Source of the DNA: Cryptomeria japonica
Taxonomy: Eukaryota; Streptophyta; Pinopsida; Cupressales; Cupressaceae
Length of the DNA stretch: 64,000 nt
Direction: 5' to 3'
Assembly (NCBI RefSeq): GCF_030272615.1
Contig: NW_026729191.1
Coordinates: 88,805-152,804 of the forward strand
Made by a program: the position numbers and the translations under genes. The notes beneath the pieces are model-generated. The model worked only from the letters and a program-made list of their open reading frames with translations, searched no databases and was not told where the DNA came from. Shown piece after piece: positions 40,317 to 55,671 of the stretch. Each line of letters begins with the position of its first letter. Positions within the stretch are counted from its first letter, which is position 1.

Positions 40317-41100
40317 TGTTGTGATCCACTTCCTAGATTTGTGTCTAGACTCTATGGATCTTTGGTAGTCTTGACAGAAGCCTGAACCACAAAACACCAA
40401 ACCAAAGTTTTAGAATAATAGTGCTTAGCTATATCATCAAAATCATTTGGTAATGCTAATTTCATCAAACAACATAATAAAAGATTATCTAAAGAAAAAA
40501 TAATGATATAGAAGTTCCACAATTGTATCACACACTTAAATTGCAGGTATGTTGTGGTCAATTTCTCAATTATTTATGAGAGATGGACTATAATGAAGAT
40601 AATGATCCATAGATTTATTTTTTATTTTTAATTAATAATTATTAAGATTTCAAATCTCAACTCGCCCCTTAAGGATACCACTGGCGCAACAACAAAAATA
40701 AAGATTTCAAATCTAAAAGCTTACTTTTTTCAAGAAAAAATATTTATTAGTATATATATTTCATCAAAAAAAAAGAAAATATCCATCCAATCTACTTTAT
40801 CATGTTGTGAACCACTTCTGGTATTGGTGCGTGGATTCTTTGGCTTTTTGGTAGCCTTAACAACATCATGAACTTCAAAACACCAGACTAACATTTTAGA
40901 ATAACAATAGTTGTATCATCAAAACCATTTGACTATGTTGAATTCATCAAACATAATACAAGACTATGTATAATTAAAACTTGTCAATTGTATCACTCAC
41001 ATAAACTATAGGTATGTTGTGTTCAAATTGTCAATTGTTACTGAAAGGTTGATTGTAATGATGATAATGACGAATTTATTTTTTTTAAATTAATATTTTA
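40317..41100. repeat. Direct repeat pair of about 300 bases
   Basis: 40317-40640 and 40801-41095 align in order (TTGTGA-CCACTTC, TTTGGTAG, AAAACACCA-ACTAA, TTTTAGAATAA, ATCATCAAAA-CATTTG, TATCAC-CAC, GCAGGTATGTTGTG). Divergence is perhaps 20%. A 43-base insertion lies between them. Confidence 0.75.
40644..40714. mobile_element. 43-bp insertion flanked by a perfect 14-bp duplication
   Basis: AAGATTTCAAATCT stands at 40644-40657 and again at 40701-40714, flanking 43 bases that end in an A-rich AACAACAAAAATA. The matching place in the neighbouring direct repeat (about 41085-41105) looks like an empty site. It may be a severely truncated retroposed fragment. Confidence 0.45.
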
Positions 41101-42280
41101 AATCTAATTTTTTGTATAAACAAGTTGAGACTCTTTCAAAAACCACTCTTTTACCTCAATTTAAAAAAAAACCATTAGCAAAAGTCTGATACTACACTAC
41201 AAAACACATAGCAAGAGAAAAATAGTGCATGACTTATTATGCCGGGGCACCAATACTTATATTTGAATAAACTTGTATGGCTCCTCTCATGATAGCAACA
41301 TATCTCTCTCCTCTCATAATAGCTTTCTCCACCTAGTTCACATATTCTAAGAGATGACAGAGAAAATCAAATTATTGGTCTTAGAAAACCAAACAAACAA
41401 CATTACAAAATAAGATAAATTATAGCAAAGGATGAAATGAAGTGGTTGTATCCAAGTTGATTTTCATGTGTTTGACAAATACGTTGTAGCCAACATAGTG
41501 TTGTACGCATAGAAATTTGTTTGTACTAATTACGAACTGCTAAACATTTCACCAAAATAAGGATTCTGACTATCTCAATACATCTTCACTTTATTTACTA
41601 TTAATATAATTAAAATTAATAATATATTAGTAATAAACATTTCAGATTTAGATGATTTCGACTCACGACAGAATGAGAGTATGTTTTCAGTATATGGAAT
41701 GAAGGGTTTATTGGAGAAAAGCATTTTAGTGTAAGGTTGAAAGAGATTTGGAGGCATGGTTTTTCAGATTTGAAGTTCTATGAAAGAATGGTTAAGAAGA
41801 ATATTTTTTTTATAAATTTAGTGTGAAGGACTGCTTCTAGGGTTCAAAGTTCTCCAGATATCTATTGTCATGTATTTTTTTTTGTCGAGTGCTTGGTCTT
41901 GTACTATTTAATATTTTTTTTGGTGGTACCTACTGCTTTTCAATATTTGTGTTGTTGATTCTTGTAACAATTTCACCATTATTTGTTAGACTAAATTTAA
42001 TTGATCTTATCTTTGCAAAAAATGTTTGTTAAATCCTTTCAAAACTCTATCAATGTTTAATAATATTAAATATAGTTAAATAATAATAAAAATAAAAGAT
42101 AGGATATTAGAGCTGTCTAGAAATGACTCCTCGCAATAGATCTCACATTACAGATTGTTAAAACATGAAACAAAAACTTTAGTCTTGTTTCTGAAACAAA
42201 TTCTTAGTATAGATTTATTTTTAGTCAATAAAGACAGAAATGGAATATCTAGGAAATCTTATTGATTTTATGGAAAATCT
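41100..42280. other. AT-rich spacer
   Basis: No gene or element recognised. Confidence 0.5.
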
Positions 42281-42284
42281 ATAT

Positions 42285-42569
42285 TATAATATGTGAAAGA
42301 ATCCCCATTCTTCAGAAGCCTTGGCCATTTTTCCGATCTCTTCTTCTCTATGGTGTTCTTGTGCAATCTCACACATATCAATGACAATATTATTTTTCTG
42401 AGTCAAATAGATCAAATGCAAATTCAATGATTGCTCGTCTCTCTTCATCACTTTTCACATATCTATCTGGAACTTATTGAAGGTACGTTTTAGCCAATTC
42501 TTCAGCACTCTCAACTAGAATAAGAGATCTTCTCCAGTTGGGTGACTTGTTGAAATCAATTGAAACCAT
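42285..42569 (-). pseudogene. 2-oxoglutarate/Fe(II) dioxygenase N-terminus relic (right block)
   Basis: The minus strand from ATG at 42569 reads MVSIDFNKSPNWRR, ESAEELAKTYLQ, an in-frame TAA at 42476-42474, VPDRYVKSDEERRAIIEFAF, then after a one-base frame change in an A-run IVIDMCEIAQEHH, REEEIGKMAKASEEWGFF. The last part matches the DIOX_N hallmark (IPVIDL...EI...I-KAS-EWGFFQV) of plant dioxygenases. Homology ends soon after WGFF. The catalytic HxD...H iron site lies in the missing C-terminal half. The stop and the frame change make it a relic. Confidence 0.75.
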
Positions 42570-42725
42570 TATACCTCTCTTTTTCAAAGCTGATAAAATA
42601 TTCAACCTAAGAAATTAGTGTGTATCTTGAAGATACAAGAAACACCTTTTGTAGAAACAAAGATTTGCTAGTATATTGATAGCAAGTTAGGTGGGCAAAG
42701 TTGAAATTTAAACACATACCATATA

Positions 42726-43415
42726 GTTTAGACACCACAAATTAAATATTTAATTATCGCATGCTCTGTTTAAACAATGCTCAAAATTTCTTACTTACGA
42801 CATTCTTGAAGATATCATTGGGATTTGTTACATGCATGCAAATGCTTAAGCTTTAGGTAAGCAAATAATTGTTAGTGCTTGCAATATTCTTGTTAGGTCT
42901 TGTAGTTGGACACATTATCTAGGTTGGACATCCTACCGCGCCAGGGATCAATGGGGATCCCAACTCCCCATCTCACAAGTCCTTTATTGGCTCATAGGAA
43001 TCACAATATTGGAATGCTAGACCTTATAGCTGACAACTTATCACCGATTTAGATAGACATTAAATATTTAGTTTAGACACCACAAATTAAATATTTAATT
43101 ATCGCATGCTCTGTTTAAACAATGCTCAAAATTTCTTACTTACGACATTCTTGAAGATATCATTGGGATTTGTTACATGCATGCAAATGCTTAAGCTTTA
43201 GGTAAGCAAATAATTGTTAGTGCTTGCAATATTCTTGTTAGGTCTTGTAGTTGGACACATTATCTGGGTTGGACATCCTACCGCGCCAGGGATCAATGGG
43301 GATCCCAATTCCCCATCTCACAAGTCCTTTATTGGCTCATAGGAATCACAATATTGGAATGCTAGCCCTTATAGCTGACAACTTATCACCGATTCAGATA
43401 GACATTAAAGAAGGA
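42726..43415 (+). repeat. 345-base tandem duplication private to the right block
   Basis: GTTTAGACACCACAAATTAA starts at 42726 and again at 43071, and about 345 bases repeat with very few differences (for example GATTTAGATAG against GATTCAGATAG). The copy 4 block has only one unit. Confidence 0.95.
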
Positions 43416-44960
43416 AGCGCCCCCATTTCAGGGGAGCAGGCTCCTTTGACAACTATTCTAACAGAAACAAAAGAGACTACAGGTTCAACACAACAACCAA
43501 ACTTGGAGGCCTCTCTATTCAAGGCGATCCAACGATTAAAATCACCATACCCAAAACAAGCCATGCACACTTGGATCTATCTCTGCGACCCTTTTCTATA
43601 TAGTTGTTTCGTGGGGAAAATGACAAAATAGAGAAAGCAAACCAATGTTTAAATCGAATATTTCATTGATTTAGAAAATAAAACCCTACTTGCAAGAACA
43701 ACAAAGAAATGAAACACAAAGAAACCCAACAACCGACAAATCTACAAGGTAGGGTTTCAAGCAAACATACGAATCTCCAAAAGTGCCCATGTTCCCCTGA
43801 TGTACGGCTCTGCTCAAAGTTGGAAGAATCACTTTGTGAAAATTTTTGTTTTTTGTCACTCTTAACCCAGACTTCTCTTTTTATCTCTTGCATTCGTTGT
43901 TTCTCCTCATGGCGATGGATAAAGGGGCTAAAATAGTTCACCCTAAATCCGATTTCCGTTAACAAAATGCCAACATGCTAGAATACTTAGAGTTCAAAAA
44001 CACCACCAAACCAAAATAAAAAGAAACCCAATAACCTACAATCTTCGGGATAGGGTTTGAAGCAGGCATACCTGACAGTCTGCATAGATACATTCTCCAA
44101 CAAACAACCACACAACCCTTGAACGTGGCAAAACATCTAGGGTTTGAGTTGCTTATGATTGAACTACTTGTCGCCAGGAAGACACACCCAAGCAAGTAGG
44201 ACGACAAATTTCAGGTAGTAACTAAAGAATTTGCACAATCACATAATTTCTTTCACTGAACCCTAAGATATTAACAAACACCACCAATCGACATAAATGT
44301 CACTGTCAAACTGTTGGAGTCGTACAGTTTCACTGCTAGATAATAAATGATAAAACACATAAAATCAAGTGACTACCCAAACAAAAACATGTCATTCTCT
44401 GAAAATGAAGAGTGGTCGGAAAGATGTCGGAAGTCCGATAATTACCAGAACACTGACACTTTGATGGACAAAAGCCCAAACAGAGAACCTATCAGCTAAA
44501 TATAATATTCTATCAATTATTAAACCATTCTTCAAAAAAAAAGAGAGACATTGGTATACAAAATCTACCGTTACAATTAAATACTATTCCAATAAGTATA
44601 CCAGCGTCCTCCTCACATGTTTGAAGAATATTAAAAAAAACACGCGGTATGTGGCGTTTGACCGCTTTGTGGACAGGTGAGATGTCGACATCCAAGAAAC
44701 TACATTTTAAGTAGCCTCGGAACTGCACCCACACTTATGGAATACAACTCCTCTTTCATAATCCGCACACCTACGCCAGCTGTTGCATAATGTACACAGC
44801 TATGCTACCTGTACTCAACACTACACTCTTCCAGCTGGATCTCCGAGTGCAACAAATCCCAAAACCTTTACTCGCTGTAAATACAAAGCGCGCACTAACT
44901 CATCCACTTTAACAACTCTAGGTGAAATTTCTTGCTACTTTCCATTTCTTACCTGACCCT
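43416..44960. other. Unassigned upstream part of the right block
   Basis: Same content as 31200-32760. Frames of 126 (plus, 43251-43631), 100 and 82 codons (minus) have no recognised family, and the plus frame is interrupted in the left block. Confidence 0.4.
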
Positions 44961-44967
44961 GCCTATG

Positions 44968-44976
44968 TATATAAAT
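44968..44976 (+). promoter_or_regulatory. TATA box of XTH copy 5
   Basis: TATATAAAT lies about 90 bases upstream of the ATG at 45065; the promoter is nearly identical to that of copy 4. Confidence 0.75.
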
Positions 44977-45064
44977 TCCATCGATTTCCTTCTGCAATCC
45001 AACATTCACATCATCTTTACCTCTATCAATACTCATACGGTTTGCATTCTTGTCTTCAGTTTCA

Positions 45065-46225
45065 ATGGACCTCATTCTATGTGCTCTCCTCTTAAGCCTT
45101 GCACTTGCATTCTCCCACCTTGTCTCTGCAAATTTTTACAATGACTTCGATATCACATGGGGAAATGATCAGGCTAAGATACTTGACAATGGCCAACGCT
45201 TGCAGCTTACTCTCGATCAGTCCTCAGGTATTTATCTCATATGTTTACTGCATATATATATATATATGATTTTTACGGTATGTTGAATGGATCCTTATCT
45301 CCTCTGCCTCTGCTGTATGAAAACAGGTTCAGGGTTCCAATCCAAGAATGAATATCTATTTGGCAAGATTGATATGCAAATCAAGCTGGTGCCTGGTAAC
45401 TCCGCCGGTACTGTTACTGCATACTATGGAAGTTTGCCCCTTCGATTCACTCTGCACTCCTGAAATGAGTAGTGGGTAGTACTAGTAGTATTGTTGTGGG
45501 AAGTTGAGTATGGTCTAATAAAATGGTGATGATCTGCTGCAGCTCTCGTCACAAGGGGATAAACACAATGAAATAGACTTCGAGTTCCTGGGAAATCTGT
45601 CTGGAGATCCCTATATTATGCACACCAATGTTTTCTCACAAGGAAAAGGCGGTCGGGAGCAGCAATTCTACCTTTGGTTCGACCCAACAGCAGACTTCCA
45701 CACTTACTCCCTGCTCTGGAATCCCCAACAAATTATGTAAGTAACGTTAATATAATCCCTGCAACTTCAAATCAGCTATTGAATGTCCTCTCGGGCCTGG
45801 CCCTCTACTTTTAAGATCATTTTTGTAGTTGATAATGTGTATTTCTGATATTGTGCAGGTTTTCTGTGGATGGAACTCCAGTGAGAGTGTTCAAGAACAG
45901 CGAAGATTTGGGCGTTGCATATCCGAAGAATCAAGCGATGAGAATATACTCAAGCCTGTGGAACGCAGACAATTGGGCAACCAGAGGCGGTGCAGTGAAG
46001 ATCGACTGGAGCAAATCTCCATTTGTGGCATCTTATGGAAATTTCAAAGCAGAGACATGCTCTGCCTCCTCTGATTGCTCTGTGAATTCATGGTATGGTG
46101 CAGAGGCGTTGGAGTCGAGTGAGCAGCAGAAACTTGAATGGGTGCGCGAAAACTACATGATTTACAATTACTGTTCGGACAGTAAAAGGTTTCCACAGGG
46201 CTTCCCTGCTGAATGCACTCGCTAG
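45065..46225 (+). pseudogene. XTH: XTH copy 5, complete frame but lost intron 2 donor
   Basis: The exons are 45065-45227, 45327-45427, 45543-45736 and 45859-46225, with sizes and phases identical to copy 4, and no stop codon in the joined exons. Two lesions matter. The intron 2 donor reads GGAAGT at 45428-45433 where all relatives have GTAAGT or GTGAGT; the nearest downstream GT (45432) would add 4 bases and shift the frame. The catalytic motif is [10 protein letters not shown] because GAT became AAT at 45567-45569 (copy 4 keeps GAT), although the nucleophile and acid/base Glu remain. Signal peptide [16 protein letters not shown], glycosylation site NLS and the C-terminal cysteines are present. 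It could still be transcribed, but correct splicing is doubtful. Confidence 0.93.
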
Positions 46226-48010
46226 GCATTCGACTGAGTTCGAAGGATTGAGATACAACTAGTTTCACCAAATCCATTAATTCAATTCTTTTATTCATTC
46301 ATTTTTTGTAGCGATTTTCAAGCCCAAGAGGCTATACTTGTAACTATTAGATCCCGGTCAATTGAATATGTATCTCAATATTCATTTTTTAGCATTTCCA
46401 AAGAGTTTCAAATTTCTTTCAACCGTGCTTTTTTATACCTGTAGTTAGTAATGATCTTTTCCTTTTAACTTTAATTTTAAGTCATCAAAAGAACAATCAC
46501 CCTAAGTTTTGAACGGTTCTTTTTTAAGTGTGCTTTTGGACAGTTCAGCAAAGTGTAACTATTATATCTACATCTTTGATACTCATACTCTTGTTTACGA
46601 TAAAATTTCGGTGAACATTCAATAAGCTAATTAGGAGATAGCTTAGGAGATTGAGATGCACAAAGGATCCAAAACTATTTGGATTCTCTCTTCTACTATT
46701 ACCTACTTAAAAAGAACACACAATTCATAATTCATTAGAAGTTTTTAATTTTTAATGTTAAGATTTTTAGTGTAAATAAGATATGATATATAAAGATTTC
46801 TAATCTCATTTATTAGAGGAAAATTGTCAATTTAAAATAGAATTTTTTAATGCGATATGTGTTAGGTAATAGTTCAATAACATTCATATTGGACAAGAGT
46901 TAATGAAATGTCATTTTACATATATGTGTACAATATATGTTATGTGCACATATACATATATGTCAACAAGTATATGTGCATATGTATGTGTGTATGTGTT
47001 CATAGATTTCAATTAAGTCAAAATTGAAAAAAATAACAAAATTTTCATATAATGTGATTAGTTTTCATGAGAAGATGTTCGTTCGATCAAAAGCTATGAT
47101 AGAAGGCAATTTAAAATCTTTTTGACGTTTAGTTTCGCATAATCAAGCTCTAATTTGATTGTTTAATTTCTTGGTTGGGTAATTGAAGAATTTGTATTTA
47201 ATCTCCAACCTTTTAATTGTTATTGTTAATTATCAAATTCTATTTCAAAAAAATCAAATAAAAGTTTCAGTTATTAAAAGAAAGCGGGGAATAGATGAGT
47301 GTCAACTAATTTGGTGAAATATCACATAAGATAGTGTTGCCAATCCAAAATAATCGTGAAAACATAAAGTTTTTAAAAGAATAAAGAATGCTATTAGAAG
47401 AGAAGTTTTTAATGCTAGATTCAAGTGTGAATAAGATACGACATTGTGAGGATTTGTAATGCCATTTATTGGAGGAAAACGTAGATTTAAAATACATATT
47501 TTTAATGCATATGTGTTGGGGAATAGTTTCTATTCAATAGCACTTATATTGGAATGTCAGTGGAAGATCCCAAAAGAGGGAAATAAAAAGTGAGGTCTCC
47601 TTCTATAACACCTTGTAAGGTTATTATTGGATGTTTAAAAACACGTGTAGAGAGAAGTGTTCAGCCAAGCTAGAGGATGGTGATGTGAGAAGAATATAAT
47701 TGTTGTATCTTGCATCCAAACATTATTTTGTTCTTTCCTTGACAAAGTGGGGTGGAGGGATGGGGGGGGGAGTTCCCCACTCCCCATATTTTTTATTCCC
47801 CTTTCTTGTTTGTTCTTGTCTTGGTCCTTTTTGGTTTTTGTTTTCTTAATCTTGTTGTTTGTTTCTTTTTTAATATTTGGTGTTCATCGTTTTGATATGT
47901 CAAATGCATTAGCCCCAATCCTCAATCTCTCTCTTCACCTCATTAGCCTTGTCATTGTGAGCATCATTGTTCTTCATTTTAACATGCTAAAGACAAAAAC
48001 CCTAATCCCT
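46226..48010. other. XTH copy 5 downstream flank and repeated spacer
   Basis: 46725-46895 and 47388-47555 form a diverged direct repeat (AGAAGTTTTTAAT, TGTGAATAAGATA, ATTTATT-GAGGAAAA, GATATGTGTT-GG-AATAGTT, ACATTCATATTGGA). 46900-47000 holds an ATATGTGTACATA-type patch. The 110-codon frame at 47747-48079 ends in an Asp run read from the GAT microsatellite and is not credible. Confidence 0.5.
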
Positions 48011-48019
48011 AATTTAGTC

Positions 48020-48020
48020 A

Positions 48021-48072
<52 letters not shown>

Positions 48073-48097
48073 CACATGAACACACATGCGCACACAC

Positions 48098-48170
<73 letters not shown>

Positions 48171-48172
48171 AA
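48020..48172 (+). repeat. (GAT)n followed by (ACACAT)n microsatellites
   Basis: About 16 GAT units (48020-48068), then a hexamer array ACACAT from about 48070 to 48172. Confidence 0.95.
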
Positions 48173-49000
48173 TCACAAACACCAAAACAAACTTTAAAAA
48201 CATATATAAGAAGTTGGTAGAGTTGAAATCTATATACTAAAGTTGAAAGTTGTGGGCTAAGTTAAAATGCACAATCACAAAGATTGTTTCTACAATTGTA
48301 GAAGTGAACTAAACAAACTTATAATAATCCTCTAGATTCTAAGGCATTCATTTGATTAAGCTTAATTTTTCTTCACATGAACGAATCACCTCTAAACATC
48401 CATCACAACATACCTACATTAAATTTTCAAATAAATACACTTATTTATTTTCATATATTCATTTTAATATATCTAAATTAATTAATTTAATTAATCTAAA
48501 GTGTTATTTATTTTCCCTTTGTTGTCTTGAAGGACATTGACATGATATAGATCTCAATTAGATTTGTCGTCTTTAAAGACATTGACATGAAAGTTTTTAT
48601 TGACATTCATGAAACCAACCAATCTATAGAAATCAAAGATTGAAATTGAAACCATCCAAAACACATGACAACCCCACCATTGATTTCTTGTTGATTTCTA
48701 ACTTTTTGTTGATTTTACTTCTTCTATTGTAAATTTTGTCACATAACTTTATCAAGTTTTTCCATCTTTTCTCCTATTCAAACTAAATCATTAAAAAGCT
48801 AACTTATAACATATTTATATAATTATACCGAATATTCTCATATATCTTACATTCCATAATGTAATGTCAATCTACCTCCATGCAGACACATCCTTTCCAT
48901 CGACCCCTCAACAAATTAAGGAATTGAATTCATGGTCATTGGGAAAGCTCATCTACCACCCCCACACAATTCGCAGCTAAACAAAACACGACAACACTAG
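48173..49000. other. AT-rich spacer
   Basis: No gene recognised. Confidence 0.5.
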
Positions 49001-49097
49001 GTACAATCAAATAACAACAAATGCAGATTTCTCTCAGTACAAACAAAAGGTACAATCAAATAACAACAAATGCAGATTTCTCTCAGTACAAACAAAT
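49001..49097 (+). repeat. 49-base tandem duplication
   Basis: GTACAATCAAATAACAACAA through CTCTCAGTACAAACAAA occurs twice in succession with no visible difference, upstream of the biotin synthase exon. Confidence 0.95.
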
Positions 49098-49263
49098 TAC
49101 AAACTCTCCGAACAGGGATTTAATGACATTTAGCCTCTCATTACACTACTTCGGGAGCTCCGGAAAACAGGAGCTCTTCGTTTTCTCTTTTACTCTTTTT
49201 TTTCTGCAGGTCAACGGATCGATCCTCGGGGCTGCCGGCAGTTGCAGCAGAAAATAAAAGATA

Positions 49264-49492
49264 ATGGCTCTGATAAAGGCAATTCTGAAGTTCCAGTCCA
49301 CGACTTCAGACATCAACAATTGCATGCGCTAATAATAATACTTCTTCTTCTTTTTCTCCATTGTTAAATTTTTCATCTGCAGCTAGCATTGAGGCAGAGA
49401 AAGCCGTCACAAATGGCCCAAGATATGACTGGACAAGGCCACAGATTCAGTCGGTTTATGATTCTCCCCTCATGGACCTGCTTTTCCATGGA
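49264..49492 (+). pseudogene. BIO2: Biotin synthase first exon, orphan and frameshifted
   Basis: The first exon of the plant biotin synthase gene (mitochondrial radical-SAM enzyme that inserts sulfur into dethiobiotin). The segment SSAASIEAEKAVTNGPRYDW followed by QIQSVYDSPLMDLLFHG matches the family's N-terminus, ending at a GTAAGT donor after LLFHG. An ATG at 49264 starts MALIKAILKFQ, a plausible transit peptide, but that frame hits TAA TAA TAA at 49330-49338; the conserved part lies in the +1 frame. A one-base change in the 49290-49330 region would explain this. No later exon (with the CxxxCxxC cluster) is seen in the remaining 14.5 kb. Either a relic, or an intron longer than the window. 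Confidence 0.8.
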
Positions 49493-49544
49493 GTAAGTTT
49501 TTCTTATCGTTTCGTTTTTACCATTTCAGCCCGCATGTGCATCA

Positions 49545-51075
49545 GGCACATTGGATTAGTATTTAATGCTATTAGGTTATCAAGCTCAATCTTAAAGTTT
49601 AAATGTTGTTTCAGTTTTCCTTGATACTCGAATCTGTTTACCTACACCAAAGTATCAAATGTCGTCGGTTCTAGAACCGGTTTTCTTGTAAATTGAAATT
49701 TACACCAAAATACCGTTCAATGTTTGGGTGAGACATTTAACGAGTTCTTTGATTAAGAGTGCTTCCACAGTCCATAATTCAACATTTCATCGGTATATAA
49801 GGGTTTTAGGTCATTGTCCTTAAGCTTAGAGTTCAAATTTCTCGTCATTTGTTCTCTGTTCTAGACTTGGGTTAGTTGTAAATGGAAATTTACACCAAAA
49901 TAGCAACTGCTTGTAAATTTAACATACACTAAAACACCATACACCATGTTGGGGTGAAGCACTTGCAATTTTTTTATTTATTACGAATTTCAAGGTTTCC
50001 ACAGTCCATCATTTACCATTTGGTTAGTATTCTAAGGTTATTAGGTTATTGTCCCTTATCTGAATGCTCCAATGTCATATCAGTTGCTGTTAGTAATCAA
50101 GTCAGTTTGATTGCAATTTTAAGATTTAGTCTAAAATGCATACAACAGTTGCATGAGGCACTTACAATTTTAAGAATAAGTTTTTGCTGTCCAAGTCTAT
50201 AATTGAGGGCTATTAGGTTATCTTTCTTAATCCTAAAGCTGAAGTCACATATCAGTTGCCCAGTACTCCAATCGGTTTAGAATGCAAATTTACACCAGAA
50301 TATTGGGCGAGGCACTTAGAATATTATGAATCAAGATTTTTGTGGCTTCCAAGGTCCATAACGTAACATCTTGTCAGTATTTAAGGTCATTAGGTTATTC
50401 TCCTTAATCTTAAAGTTTAGATGCCATATCAATTGTCCTCAGGACTCAAATTGGTTTAATTGCAATTGTAAGTTTACACCAAATGCCATTACTGTAGTGC
50501 TGGATGATGCACTTTTTAAAGCTCCCATAGTTTGTGATATGACATTTGATAAGTACGTTAAGGTTATAAAGTTTTTGTCCTTAATTATATATTTTAGATT
50601 TTCTCAGTCAGGCATAATATCATGTATATGGACACCACTGTTTATTGTCCTTAATCTTAAAGCTCAAATGTCATATCAATTTTCCTTGGTACTCGATTTT
50701 GTTTTGTAAATTTAGATTTACATCAAATACCAACCATGGTGTTTGGTTAGGTACTCACACTTTTTTGATTAAAGGTTTTAAGGCACCCACAGTTCATGCT
50801 TTAACATTCAATCAGTTTTTAGGGTTTTTAGGTAATCGTTCTTAATCTTAAAGCTTAAATGCCATACCAATTGCCCTTAGTACTTGAACCGGTTTACTTG
50901 GAAATAAAAATTTACACCTAAATAGTTAATAATAGTACTGTACCCCAGTATTGGGTGAGTCACTTAATTTTTTGATAAAAGTTTTTTGCTTTTATGGCTT
51001 CCAACATCCATAATTCAACATTTGGCCCGTAGTGAAGGTTACTATTCTGTTAGGTTATTGTACTCAATTTTTTTT
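49545..51075 (+). repeat. Diverged tandem repeats (about 170-240 base units) after the BIO2 exon
   Basis: At least seven related units are anchored by GTTATT-TCCTTAATCTTAAAG-TTAAATG-CATATCA-TTG, near 49572, 49811, 50042, 50215, 50392, 50641 and 50829, with a trace at 51053. Each is followed by AATTTACACCAAAATA and CACTTA-AATTTTTTGATTA and then GG-TTCCACAGTCCATAATT-AACATTT. Divergence is high, so the array is old. Confidence 0.85.
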
Positions 51076-52340
51076 TTTGGATAGATAATTGAAGATCTTT
51101 TTCAGGGATCCTCACCTTTAAGTGTACCTATGGCTTTAAAAGCCTTGACATGTGTTTGAGCTGCAATGCCGGAATCAAACTGTCAAATATTATACTATTT
51201 GATAGCTGAACTTAAAATGGTAGATATACTTTTACAACAAGATTATACAAAAGCGAATCCAAGCACAGACAAAGAAACTTCTTATGCACTAAAAACAAAA
51301 CAAAACAAAACAAGAGGAGTCCATGATGAGGTGGGTCCTTAAGCCAACCATTTGTTTTCATTGAGGTCATCCTGGTGATTTCAGCCCAAGTTTGTGCTGG
51401 GCCCTGTTGCCACATCATCCTCAATGTCCATCGTCTGTTAATCCACCACCATATCTTCTTGTACATCATTGTGCTGATTAAGTATGCTTTGCCTCGACAA
51501 CCTCTTCTTCAATAGTCTTTACCTTTGCCAGTACCACCTCTTGCTCATCTGTATTTGCCTGAGAGGATTTCTGTTTAAAGATCAATAAAAGGCTTCTTGC
51601 TTCAAAGGCCCACAAGGAGAGATTCACATTTCTTGTTCCATTTTGACCTTAAAAGTAAAGACACAGTACACTTTCCATGTCAGTTCTTGGGGTAGGATTT
51701 CCTTAGTCAACTTTTGCCTAGCTGGGGGCAGGGACACAGGTACTGGTACAGCTATTATTGGTTTTGTTATGCAAGAATTGGTGCCTTACTTTCACTCTGG
51801 TTGTTTAAAAACCAGATGATAGAGGGCACTATCAAACAAGAAGGCTGCCCTCATGAGCAATCATAATTTGTTTTAATTTATTGGATTTCATGAAGGCCAT
51901 AGTGGGGTTCTTCAACGGTTTGAAATTTAAGGGTTGAAACCCTAGCCACGATGGCTTGCTCCCATGGCTGACTCTATTTTGTGTCCTCTCTAGTAAAGTT
52001 ATCCTACATGAGGTCAAGGTCCTTCTAGTTCAATTGGTAGTATTCCTTCAGTAGTTCATCCATTGTCAAAAATACAAATCCTTATCAAGAATTTTGCTAG
52101 CCAAATTGAAAACATAGTCATCTCAATATGCCACGCTAGCCATGATGGTTTGCTCCCTTGGCACCCTCTACTTTGTGTTCTCTCTAGCGAAAAATAAACA
52201 TTATTTTCCTAATTAAATAATTATGGAAAAATAGGGTTCGTGACACATCTATACCATGAAATGATGGTTGCATATTTAATAAATGTTATAAATATTAAAT
52301 GGTGCAATTATTTGTCAATTCTACTTTTAACCACTAGGTA
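51076..52340. other. Unassigned spacer
   Basis: A 60-base direct repeat (51940-52000 and 52128-52188, with CTAGCCA-GATGG-TTGCTCCC and TTTGTGT-CTCTCTAG) is visible. The 85-codon minus frame at 51212-51469 has no recognised motif. Confidence 0.4.
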
Positions 52341-52347
52341 ATATATA

Positions 52348-52600
52348 TTAAATATCAGCTATAGTGAAAATTGTATAGGTATTTTGAGTAGGAGGATTAA
52401 TTGTTCCTATGAAATTAATGGCCCATTTTTCAAATGGGGACACACTCAATATTAGTTGAAATTGTATTTCATCCTTTATAGTTGGATTACTAATTCTATA
52501 CCAAATATAACATTTGTGTGTATATTTATTAGAATATCTAATTAAATTAGGACACCAAAATTTTGTTAATATAAACTTGGTGCAGTCATGGTTAGGAGGG
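52348..52600 (-). pseudogene. Ty3/gypsy integrase relic
   Basis: The minus strand reads ILTKFWCPNLIRYSNKY, then YRISNPTIKDEIQFQLILS, then VSPFEKWAINFIGTINPPT. This matches the end of the integrase zinc-binding domain (CQR-GKPT-KDE) and the start of the catalytic core (FEKW-IDFIGPINPP) of plant Ty3/gypsy elements. The zinc-ligand cysteines are altered, and a stop follows after about 12 more residues. No LTR was found. Confidence 0.7.
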
Positions 52601-55670
<3,070 letters not shown>

Positions 55671-55671
55671 G

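Larger units (their letters stand above)
42449..46575 (+). repeat. Right copy of the block carrying XTH copy 5
   Basis: Matches 30571-34404. On its right side the similarity to the flank of copy 3 continues to about 46715, further than in the copy 4 block, so copy 5 keeps more of the ancestral 3' flank. Confidence 0.9.

Noticed and set aside
43251-43631. 126-codon plus-strand frame in the copy 5 block
   Set aside because: The homologous stretch in the copy 4 block has two in-frame stops, and no family is recognisable.
47747-48203. Frames ending in Asp runs, and His- or Cys/Met/Val-rich frames on the other strand
   Set aside because: Produced by the GAT and ACACAT microsatellites.
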